Source: Candidatus Brevibacterium intestinavium
GTDB taxonomy: Bacteria > Actinomycetota > Actinomycetes > Actinomycetales > Brevibacteriaceae
Length of the DNA: 45,505 bases
NCBI GenBank assembly: GCA_019117545.1
Contig: DWZN01000084.1
Span: 1 to 45,505 of the forward strand
Reading direction: 5' to 3'
Shown here: positions 25,213-31,992 of the stretch, piece by piece
How positions within the stretch are numbered: position 1 is the first letter of the stretch
Layout of the letters: each line of letters begins with the position of its first letter
Made by a program: the position numbers and the translations under genes
The notes under the pieces: generated by a model
The model's database searches: none
Told to the model about the DNA's origin: nothing
What the model saw: only the letters and a program-made list of their open reading frames with translations

Positions 25213-26400
25213 TCACCATCGTTCGTGTTCGTTGCGCCAGGTCACTCCCCCAGCGAGCACGAGCAGCGCCCCGGCGATGGTGAACACGATCCCTGATCCG
25301 GCGATGATCGTCAGCGCCGAGGCGGCCGAGGGGATCGCGACCTGGCTGAGCCGGTTGCCCGCCAAGCGGATGGACAGCACCGCGGCCCGATTCGCCGGGT
25401 CGGCCAGCGTCGAGACCCACGACATCGTCAGCGGCTGCGTCAGGCCGAAGCAGAATCCCGCGACCGTCAGGAGCACTCCGAGCATCCACGGCTGGGACAG
25501 GACCGGGATCAGCATGACGCTCACACCCGCCAGCGCCGAGGCGGTCCACAGCAGGGACAGATTCCGCCACCTGGATGTGAGGCGGCCGATGAACAGCCGC
25601 GAGATCACCGAGGCCAGCGTCCGCATCGTCAGAAGCCAGGTCACCGTGGTCACCGACAGACCGTTCTGCTGACCGATCAGCGGCAGATACGCGGTCATCA
25701 GGTCCACGGCGGCCAGGGTCGCCATCGACGAGAAGATCGCGGGCTTCATTCCCCGCAGCGACAGCAGCGTCCACGGGGTCTGGGCGCCTTCGGCCGCCTC
25801 GGCGCGGGAGACGTGCGGGGTCCGGCCGCGGAACATGACGACCACGGCGGCGACGAGGGTCAGCGCGGAGATCGCGGTCATGAACCACAGAGCGTTCGTG
25901 ATCGCCGCATCCCCCGAGGTGGCATCGGCGACCATGCCGGCCAGGGGCAGGCCGATCGTCTGCCCGATGGACACGCCGAGGGTGAGGTGACCGAACTTCG
26001 CGGTCATCTTCGAGGCCGGGAAGCTCTGCGGGATGAGCGCCTGGGAGGCCACGGTCGCCAGCATCTGACCGAGCCCGAGGCTCATCGTGGCGATGAGCAG
26101 GACCACGAGGTTCGGCGAGACCGCGGCGAGTGCGACGGGCAGGATCGACAAGGCGGTGCCGACCCACAGCACCGCGGTCGCGTATCCGCGATCGACGAGG
26201 CGGCCGATGAAGAGGGCGAGGAAGAGCGGGACGAGCGAATAGCAGGCGGTCATCAGTCCGAGGACGAATCCCGAACCGCCGAGTTCGAGGGTGCGGTAGG
26301 AGATGAGCACCCGGACACCGTTGTAGGTCGCCTGGGCGATGACGGTGTGGAAGACGAGGCCTGGGAACCAGGCCCGGTTGGCAGAAGCGGCTGCGCTCAT
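25213..26400 (-). CDS. Major facilitator superfamily transporter
   Basis: 395 residues, about twelve membrane segments, with an MFS motif A-like loop IGRLVDRGYA between segments 2 and 3 and a related IGRLTSRWRN in the second half. Substrate unknown; drug or metabolite export is the common guess for this subfamily. It starts 3 bp after the coaD stop, so it is probably cotranscribed with coaD. In most actinobacteria coaD is followed directly by DUF177-rpmF, so this gene looks inserted. Confidence 0.85.
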   Translation of the reverse strand: MSAAASANRAWFPGLVFHTVIAQATYNGVRVLISYRTLELGGSGFVLGLMTACYSLVPLFLALFIGRLVDRGYATAVLWVGTALSILPVALAAVSPNLVVLLIATMSLGLGQMLATVASQALIPQSFPASKMTAKFGHLTLGVSIGQTIGLPLAGMVADATSGDAAITNALWFMTAISALTLVAAVVVMFRGRTPHVSRAEAAEGAQTPWTLLSLRGMKPAIFSSMATLAAVDLMTAYLPLIGQQNGLSVTTVTWLLTMRTLASVISRLFIGRLTSRWRNLSLLWTASALAGVSVMLIPVLSQPWMLGVLLTVAGFCFGLTQPLTMSWVSTLADPANRAAVLSIRLAGNRLSQVAIPSAASALTIIAGSGIVFTIAGALLVLAGGVTWRNEHERW

Positions 26401-26403
26401 CCC

Positions 26404-26913
26404 TCAGTCGCCGGCGCCGGAGCCGGCACGCTGACCGTGGAGCGCTTCGAGCACCGCTGCGGGCACGAGGCCCACGATGTCCCCACCGCCGGCGTGGACT
26501 TCCTTGATCAGGGAGGACGAGACGTGCTCGAACTCCGGATTGCCGGGGACGAAGATCGTCTCGAGCTCAGACAGATGGCGGTTCATCAGCGCCATCGGCA
26601 GCTCGTAGGCGAAGTCCGTGCCCGAGCGCAGTCCCTTGACCACGGCCGGTGCTCCGATGCGGGTGCAGTAGTCGACGAGGAGCCCGCCGGAGACGATGTC
26701 GATGCTCACGTTCTCCGCTCCTCGCGTGCGCTCGTCCTCGTCCAAGGACAGGCGGATGAGCTCAGCACGATCCTCGGGGGCGAAGCGACCGGACTTCGAG
26801 GGGTTGTGGACGACGGCCACGACCACTTCGTCGAACAGACGCGCACTGCGGGCGATGATATCGAGATGACCCATGGTGAGCGGGTCATAGGAACCGGGAC
26901 AGACGACCTTCAT
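26404..26913 (-). CDS. coaD: Phosphopantetheine adenylyltransferase
   Basis: Penultimate step of coenzyme A synthesis: ATP plus 4'-phosphopantetheine to dephospho-CoA. 169 residues with nucleotidyltransferase motif PGSYDPLTMGHLDII and the later VKGLRSGTDFAYE and SSSLIKEV (normally ISST/SSxIKE). ATG 26913 is chosen over an upstream in-frame start because it gives the canonical MKVVCPGSYDP N-terminus; only a weak AGGG precedes it. Confidence 0.96.
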   Translation of the reverse strand: MKVVCPGSYDPLTMGHLDIIARSARLFDEVVVAVVHNPSKSGRFAPEDRAELIRLSLDEDERTRGAENVSIDIVSGGLLVDYCTRIGAPAVVKGLRSGTDFAYELPMALMNRHLSELETIFVPGNPEFEHVSSSLIKEVHAGGGDIVGLVPAAVLEALHGQRAGSGAGD

Positions 26914-26961
26914 GCCCTCATCGTATCGGCATGAGACCTCATATGCGGGCAGACTCGTCTT

Positions 26962-26998
26962 CCCGGCTGCGCCTAGGGCGTGCCTTCCCGCAGCCGGG
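26962..26998 (-). terminator. Hairpin overlapping the gntR stop
   Basis: Perfect 10-bp arms CCCGGCTGCG / CGCAGCCGGG with a 17-nt loop that includes the stop codon of the GntR gene. Terminator candidate between gntR and coaD. Confidence 0.5.
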
Positions 26999-27743
26999 AC
27001 CACTGGTCATCGGCTGCGCCGCCGTGGTCGCGGCCCTTGAGCACCTGGGCCTCGACCCCTTCGTCGGGACTGCGCAGTCGGGAAGCGGCCTCGGCCATGA
27101 TCCGCGCGAGGAGATCGAGCGATCGGGCCTCGTCTCCGGAATCCACCGCCTCGGCGAGTTCGCGGTGGCTGTCGATGAGGTCGCATCGGACCTCGTAGCC
27201 GCGCTCGTCCGACAGGGACAGCAGACGGGTGTGCACCATCGAGACCTTCATCAGGTCGAACAGCCGGTTCGACCCGGAACAGGCCACGAGCGAGTGGTGG
27301 AAGGCGAGGTCCGCGTCGCCGATGCTGCGTGCGACATTGCCCTCGATCGCTCGCTCCAGCTCGTTCAGCGCCTGCCAGATATCGGCGGTGTCGCGCCGGC
27401 GCCGGACGATGAGCCTGACCGCCTGCGATTCGATCGCCTCGCGCACGGCGTAGATGTCATCGATGTCGGCCGTGCGCATCCGCCGCACATGCACGCCCCT
27501 GCCCGGCGCGTGCGTCATCACTCCCTCGCTGATCAGCCGCTGCAGGGCCTCACGCAGCGACGGCCGGGACACAGCGAGGAGCTCGGCCGTGCGCACCTCG
27601 TTGATCGACTGCCCGGGCGCAAGCGAACCGCTGTAGATGGCATTGCGGATCTGGTCGGCGATGAGATCGATCGTCGACGAACGGACCACTTTGCGCAGGA
27701 CCGGAAGCTCGGAGGTTGGCGGATCTGTCACGGTTACGATCAT
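26973..27743 (-). CDS. GntR-family regulator, FadR/FCD subgroup
   Basis: 256 residues. N-terminal winged helix (about 20-88) with SRPSLREALQRLISEGVM; C-terminal FCD ligand domain with likely metal ligands D145, H149 (DLAFHH), H171 and H193 (DSHREL). FCD regulators usually sense small organic acids. Divergent from the ehu-like importer and separated by a 104-bp region with palindromes, so it probably controls that operon and itself. No Shine-Dalgarno precedes ATG 27743; GTG 27731 is possible. Confidence 0.88.
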   Translation of the reverse strand: MIVTVTDPPTSELPVLRKVVRSSTIDLIADQIRNAIYSGSLAPGQSINEVRTAELLAVSRPSLREALQRLISEGVMTHAPGRGVHVRRMRTADIDDIYAVREAIESQAVRLIVRRRRDTADIWQALNELERAIEGNVARSIGDADLAFHHSLVACSGSNRLFDLMKVSMVHTRLLSLSDERGYEVRCDLIDSHRELAEAVDSGDEARSLDLLARIMAEAASRLRSPDEGVEAQVLKGRDHGGAADDQWSRLREGTP

Positions 27744-27749
27744 ATAACG

Positions 27750-27794
27750 TTGTCAGACAGTGTGACATTCGGACAACATCAGTATTGAATACTG
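27750..27794. promoter_or_regulatory. Operator candidates in the gntR/ehuB intergenic region
   Basis: Two motifs. TTGTC-A-GACAG (27750-27760) is a near-perfect inverted repeat of the form used by FadR-type GntR proteins. CAGTATT-G-AATACTG (27780-27794) is a perfect 15-bp palindrome 53 bp before the ehuB start. The stretch between includes a further GGACAA. These are likely binding sites for the divergent regulator; no promoter hexamers could be fixed. Confidence 0.55.
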
Positions 27795-27847
27795 TCCAGG
27801 AGACGCACGTCACGACGATGTGTCGACGTTCAAGGAAGGAACAGCAC

Positions 27848-28726
27848 ATGAAACTCAAAGGACTGGCCGCCGCGACATCGATCCTCGCGCTGACGCTCAC
27901 CCTCGGCGCCTGCGGTGGAAGCGACTCGGACGAGTCGACGCTGCAGAAGGCCATCGACGACGGCAAGATCACCGTCGGGTTCGCAGGCGAGGCGCCGTAC
28001 AGCTTCGAGAAGGACGGAGAGCTCCAGGGTGCGTCCGTGGCGATGGCGAAGGCCGTGTTCAAGGAGCTCGGCATCGAGGACGTCGAGGGCGTGAACACCG
28101 AGTTCGGGTCCCTCATCCCGGGACTCACCGCTGATCGCTTCGATGCGATCTCCGCAGGAATGTCCATCCTGCCGGAACGCTGCGATCAGGCCGCGTTCGG
28201 CGATCCCGAGTTCATGTACACCACCGCCCTGATGACGAAGAAGGGCGAGCAGAACGGGATGAAGAACCTCGACGACGTCAAGGAGGAGGGCGCCAAGCTC
28301 GCCACCATGACCGGCGCCATCGAGTCGGACTACGCCGAGGACCTCGGCATCGACTCCCAGCAGGTCGGCACTCCGCAGGACGGCATGGACGCAGTGACCA
28401 CCGGTCGCGCCGATGTCTTCGCGCTGACCGGCATCTCGCTCAACTGGATGGCGAAGAACAACGCGGACGCCGATGTCGAGGTCTCCGAGTCCTTCGTCCA
28501 GGAGATCGACGGCGTCCCGCAGATCGGTGCCGGCGCCACTGTCTTCCGCACCGAAGATGACGAGATCCGCGATGCCTGGAACGAGGAGCTGGAGAAGATC
28601 GTCTCCGACGAGGACACCTACCTCGACATCGTCGGCGACTACGGGTTCACGAAGGAAGAGCGCCCCGACGGCGAGATCACCACTGATCAGCTGTGCAAGG
28701 GCGAGCTGCCCACCGCTGACTCCTGA
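27848..28726 (+). CDS. ehuB: EhuB-like substrate-binding lipoprotein of an ABC importer
   Basis: Extracytoplasmic binding protein (SBP_bac_3 family), 292 residues, lipidated at C22 (LTLGAC lipobox). The sequence closely follows ectoine/hydroxyectoine-binding EhuB in my recollection: VGFAGEAPYSFEKDGELQG, TEFGSLIPGL (84-93) and AGMSILPERCDQAAF. A different polar amino acid or betaine is possible. ATG 27848 has AAGGAAGGA at good spacing. First gene of a four-gene importer transcribed away from the GntR regulator. Confidence 0.85.
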   Translation: MKLKGLAAATSILALTLTLGACGGSDSDESTLQKAIDDGKITVGFAGEAPYSFEKDGELQGASVAMAKAVFKELGIEDVEGVNTEFGSLIPGLTADRFDAISAGMSILPERCDQAAFGDPEFMYTTALMTKKGEQNGMKNLDDVKEEGAKLATMTGAIESDYAEDLGIDSQQVGTPQDGMDAVTTGRADVFALTGISLNWMAKNNADADVEVSESFVQEIDGVPQIGAGATVFRTEDDEIRDAWNEELEKIVSDEDTYLDIVGDYGFTKEERPDGEITTDQLCKGELPTADS

Positions 28727-28741
28727 GTCGACGCACGCACC

Positions 28742-29554
28742 ATGACCGATAACATCCAGACGTTGCTGAACTTCCTCCCACAGCTGTGGGAGGGAGTTCA
28801 GACAACGATCATCCTCACCGTCCTCGGCAGCATCGGCGCCATCGTCATCGCGCTCGTCCTCGGCCTGACGATGACGTCGTCCCACGCCTGGCTGCGGGTT
28901 CCGGCCAGGATCATCGTCGAGTTCTTCCGCGGCACTTCGCTGCTGGTCCAGCTGTTCTGGCTCTTCTACGTCTTCCCGCTCCTCGGAGTCGATCTCGATC
29001 CGATGGTCTGCGGCATCGGCGCCTTGGCGCTCAACTACGGCGCCTATTCCGCCGAGGTCGTCCGGTCGTCGATCATCACCGTCGACAAGGGCCAGTGGGA
29101 AGGTGCGATCGCGCTCAGCCTCTCCCCCACCAGACGCATGGTCCGAGTCATCTTCCCGCAGGCCTGGGCCCTGATGATCCCCTCGCTCGCGACGCTGCTC
29201 ATCCAGCTGCTCAAGGGCTCTGCCGTGGTCTCGTTCATCACTCTCCAAGACCTCACCGAGAAGATCGACCAGCTGCGCCAGTCGACGAATGACACGTATT
29301 TCTCCTTCACCATCGGACTCATCATCTACTTCGTCATCGCCTGGCTGCTCCAGGAGTTCATGAATTTCCTCGAACGCAGGGCCACCGCACGTCTGGGACG
29401 CAGGCGCCCGAACTCCAGAACCGACCGACGACAGGCTCGCCGTGCCGCGCGTGAGGATGCCCTCCGCAAGGACCGTCTCGCCTCGCACTCTGCCGCCGGC
29501 GAGGGCGCCGACCGGGCCAGGAACCCCTTCCCCGGCCAGGGAGGTGGACTCTGA
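28742..29554 (+). CDS. ehuC: EhuC-like ABC importer permease
   Basis: Membrane permease of the His/Glu-type amino acid family, 270 residues, about five membrane segments, EhuC-like motifs FFRGTSLLVQLFWLFYVFP and the EAA-type loop GAIALSLSPTRRMVRVIFPQA. The C-terminal about 50 residues are a charged Arg-rich tail (RRPNSRTDRRQARRAAREDA) beyond the normal fold. No Shine-Dalgarno before ATG 28742. A 34-bp palindrome covers codons 9-20. Its TGA shares bases with the ehuD ATG (TGATG). Confidence 0.87.
   Translation: MTDNIQTLLNFLPQLWEGVQTTIILTVLGSIGAIVIALVLGLTMTSSHAWLRVPARIIVEFFRGTSLLVQLFWLFYVFPLLGVDLDPMVCGIGALALNYGAYSAEVVRSSIITVDKGQWEGAIALSLSPTRRMVRVIFPQAWALMIPSLATLLIQLLKGSAVVSFITLQDLTEKIDQLRQSTNDTYFSFTIGLIIYFVIAWLLQEFMNFLERRATARLGRRRPNSRTDRRQARRAAREDALRKDRLASHSAAGEGADRARNPFPGQGGGL
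28767..28800 (+). promoter_or_regulatory. 34-bp palindrome inside the start of ehuC
   Basis: TGAACTTCCTCCCACAG followed directly by CTGTGGGAGGGAGTTCA: 17-nt arms with a single G-U mismatch. In mRNA this forms a very stable hairpin 25 nt after the ehuC start and 41 nt after the ehuB stop. It could protect or delimit an abundant ehuB transcript or limit permease translation. Confidence 0.7.
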
Positions 29555-30210
29555 TGTGGAATTGGGAATTCGCCGCTGAGGCTCTGCCCATCCTGCTCCG
29601 CGGTTTCGTCAACACGCTCATCGCCACCGGCGTCGGCACCCTCATCGCCGTGGTCCTCGGGCTCTTCATCGCCGTGGCCATCCGCGGACTGCCGCGCTGG
29701 ATCAATTGGCTCATCCGGCTGCTGGTCGCCTTCGTGCGCAACACGCCGCTGATCATGCAGCTGATGTTCGTCTACTTCATCTTCGCCGGCATCCCCGGAC
29801 TCGTGAACATCCCGGCGCTCGTCGTCGGCTTCATCGTCATCGGCATCCACTATTCGACCTACATGTCCGAAAGCTACCGAGCAGGCATCGATGCGGTGCC
29901 GCCCGGGCAGCATGAGGCCGCCACTGCCCTGTCCCTGCCGCCGGTGCGCAAGTTCACCGCAGTGGTGCTGCCGCAGGCCCTGCGTGCGACGGTTCCGTCT
30001 CTGGGCAACTACGCGGTGGCCATGTTCAAGGACACGCCGTTCCTCTTCGCGATCTCCGTGGTCGAACTCGTCACGTCCGCCCAGCAGTTCGGCGCCGCGA
30101 AGTTCGCCTACACGGAAGCATTCACCCTGGCCGGCATCGTCTTCCTCGCCGCCAGCTATCCGACATCCCTGCTCATCCAACGATTGGAGAAGCGCCTTGC
30201 CTCCTACTGA
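29554..30210 (+). CDS. ehuD: EhuD-like ABC importer permease
   Basis: Second permease, 218 residues, with WNWEFAAEALPILLRGF at the N-terminus, VRNTPLIMQLMFVYF, and the ATPase-contact loop EAATALSLPPVRKFTAVVLPQA followed by NYAVAMFKDTPF. The start has a strong GGGAGG and overlaps the ehuC stop. Forms a heterodimer with EhuC in the membrane. Confidence 0.88.
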   Translation: MWNWEFAAEALPILLRGFVNTLIATGVGTLIAVVLGLFIAVAIRGLPRWINWLIRLLVAFVRNTPLIMQLMFVYFIFAGIPGLVNIPALVVGFIVIGIHYSTYMSESYRAGIDAVPPGQHEAATALSLPPVRKFTAVVLPQALRATVPSLGNYAVAMFKDTPFLFAISVVELVTSAQQFGAAKFAYTEAFTLAGIVFLAASYPTSLLIQRLEKRLASY

Positions 30211-31018
30211 GAACACACCGTCGGCCGCAGACGCCTCGGCCGCGTCGGCATCGTCGAATCCGGCCATCGAGTTCAAGGATGTCGAGAAGAGCTTCGGCAA
30301 GAACACGGTGCTCAAGAATCTCAACTTCACGGTCGCTCCGGGAGAGCGCGTCACCCTCATCGGGCCCAGCGGTTCGGGCAAGACGACGATCCTGCGCCTG
30401 GTGATGACGCTCGAGGAGCTCACCAACGGCTATATCTTCGTCGACGGCCAGCCGCTGACCTTCGAACAGCGCGACGGCAAACGGGTCGAGCTGCCGAAGA
30501 AGCGCACTCGTGAGATCACCACGCGCATCGGCATGGTCTTCCAGCAGTTCAACCTGTTCCCGAACATGACGGTGCTCGAGAACATCATCGAAGCCCCCGT
30601 CCACGTGCTCGGCAAGTCCAAGGCCGAGGCGAGCAAGGAAGCCAAGGAACTGCTCGAGAGGGTCGGGCTGGCAGAGAAAGCCGATGAGCATCCGACCCGG
30701 CTCTCCGGCGGTCAGCAGCAGCGTGTGGCCATCGCCCGCGCGTTGGCGATGAGCCCGGAGATCCTCCTCCTCGACGAGGTCACCTCGGCACTCGACCCGG
30801 AGCTCGTCGGAGACGTCCTCGCCGTGCTGCGCGACATCGCGGAGACCACGGACATCACGATGCTGCTGGTCACCCACGAGATGCAGTTCGCCCGTGATGT
30901 CTCCCACCGGGTGATGATGTTCGACGGCGGGCAGGTCCTCGAGGAGGGCCCGCCGGACCAGATCTTCAACAACCCGTCCCACGAGCGCACCCGCTCGTTC
31001 CTCTCCAGCGTGCTCTGA
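30197..31018 (+). CDS. ehuA: EhuA-like ABC importer ATPase
   Basis: ATP-binding subunit, 273 residues. Walker A GPSGSGKTT, Q-loop FQQFNLFPNM, signature LSGGQQQRVAIARAL, Walker B ILLLDEVTSALDPE and the switch His in LLVTHEM. The start is TTG 30197, inside the ehuD end (14-bp overlap), supported by GGAG 7 nt upstream; no in-frame ATG gives a complete protein. Last gene of the importer; convergent with the next gene. Confidence 0.92.
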   Translation: MPPTENTPSAADASAASASSNPAIEFKDVEKSFGKNTVLKNLNFTVAPGERVTLIGPSGSGKTTILRLVMTLEELTNGYIFVDGQPLTFEQRDGKRVELPKKRTREITTRIGMVFQQFNLFPNMTVLENIIEAPVHVLGKSKAEASKEAKELLERVGLAEKADEHPTRLSGGQQQRVAIARALAMSPEILLLDEVTSALDPELVGDVLAVLRDIAETTDITMLLVTHEMQFARDVSHRVMMFDGGQVLEEGPPDQIFNNPSHERTRSFLSSVL

Positions 31019-31048
31019 ACGCCTCTCTGCGGTTTCGCAGCACACTCA

Positions 31049-31102
31049 GGGCAGGACGCGGCCGCCGGGGCAGGACGTGGCCGCCGGGGCGGGACGCGGG
31101 CC
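31049..31102. repeat. 19-bp tandem repeat in a convergent gap
   Basis: Units GGGCAGGACGCGGCCGCCG, GGGCAGGACGTGGCCGCCG and a partial GGGCGGGACGCGGGCC, between ehuA and the convergent small membrane protein gene. A small hairpin CTGCG-GTTT-CGCAG (31027-31040) precedes it. May help terminate transcription. Confidence 0.7.
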
Positions 31103-31104
31103 TT

Positions 31105-31398
31105 CTACCGGCGGAGTCGGCGGATGAGTCGCAGAATCCTTGCGAGAGCCACGACGGCGAGGATCACCATCGCCACCCAGAAGATGATGTCCGTCGGCTC
31201 CGCCCAGAAGAGATCCGAGCGGCTTTCGCCGGAGCCGTCCCGTCCCGCACCGTCCGCATCCTGCCGGTCGCTCACGCCTCGAAGGATGAGCCAGGCCACC
31301 AGCAGACCCACGCCGAGGACCGCGAAGATCCAGCGATACCAGGCTCTGCCGAACCGCCCCGCCGGGCGGGGCGCAGGCGACTTGCGCGAGGAGGTCAT
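31105..31398 (-). CDS. Hypothetical small two-pass membrane protein
   Basis: 97 residues, not recognised as a family. Basic N-terminus, a membrane segment at about 22-41 (WIFAVLGVGLLVAWLILRGV), an acidic loop, a second segment at about 70-90 (DIIFWVAMVILAVVALARIL) and a basic tail. Overlaps the rsmD stop by ATGA, so it is the last gene of the fakA-recG-rsmD unit. Confidence 0.75.
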   Translation of the reverse strand: MTSSRKSPAPRPAGRFGRAWYRWIFAVLGVGLLVAWLILRGVSDRQDADGAGRDGSGESRSDLFWAEPTDIIFWVAMVILAVVALARILRLIRRLRR

Positions 31399-31982
31399 CG
31401 GCTCTCGGACTCGCCCGCGAGCTGGATGAAGTGGATCGCGGTCTCGCCGAAGGTCTTCGCCCGGAAGATCTCGAGGCCTGCGGGCATCGTCGGCTCGGGC
31501 GAGCGCGCGGCGCGTTCGACGATGACGATCGATTCCATGTCGAGATGGCCGGCCAGTCTGCTCAGGATCTGCGTCACCGCATCCTCGCCGAGCGGATAGG
31601 GCGGGTCCATGAACACGATGTCGAAGGTCCGCGCCTCGGGGTCCTCCGGTTCCGGCAGGCCGGACAGGTACTGGAGCACGTCACTGGCGTGGACGTCGGC
31701 CGAGTGGTCGAGCCCGAGCTTGTCCGCATTGGCCCGCAGGGAGCGGATCGAGGACAGTGAGGAATCGACGAAGTCGACCTGCGCGGCTCCCCGCGACATG
31801 GCTTCGAAGCCGAGTCCCCCGGATCCGGCGAAGAGGTCGAGGACGTTCGCGGCCGGCAGGACCCCGTAGCCGTCGAGCATGGAGAACAGGGACTCCTTGA
31901 CCCGGTCGGCCGTCGGTCGGGTGTTCGCCCCGGACGGGGAGTTCAGCCTCGCGCCCTTGTGGGCTCCGGCGATGATTCTCAT
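31395..31982 (-). CDS. rsmD: 16S rRNA (guanine966-N2)-methyltransferase RsmD
   Basis: S-adenosylmethionine-dependent methyltransferase acting on G966 of 16S rRNA. 195 residues with MRIIAGAHKGARL, NTRPTADRVKESLF, the SAM motif VLDLFAGSGGLGFEAMSRGA and catalytic FMDPPYPLG. ATG 31982 has GAGGAGG upstream; longer frames upstream overlap recG and are not real. In other actinobacteria coaD follows rsmD; here the ehu block intervenes. Confidence 0.95.
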   Translation of the reverse strand: MRIIAGAHKGARLNSPSGANTRPTADRVKESLFSMLDGYGVLPAANVLDLFAGSGGLGFEAMSRGAAQVDFVDSSLSSIRSLRANADKLGLDHSADVHASDVLQYLSGLPEPEDPEARTFDIVFMDPPYPLGEDAVTQILSRLAGHLDMESIVIVERAARSPEPTMPAGLEIFRAKTFGETAIHFIQLAGESESR

Positions 31983-31992
31983 GAGTGCCTCC

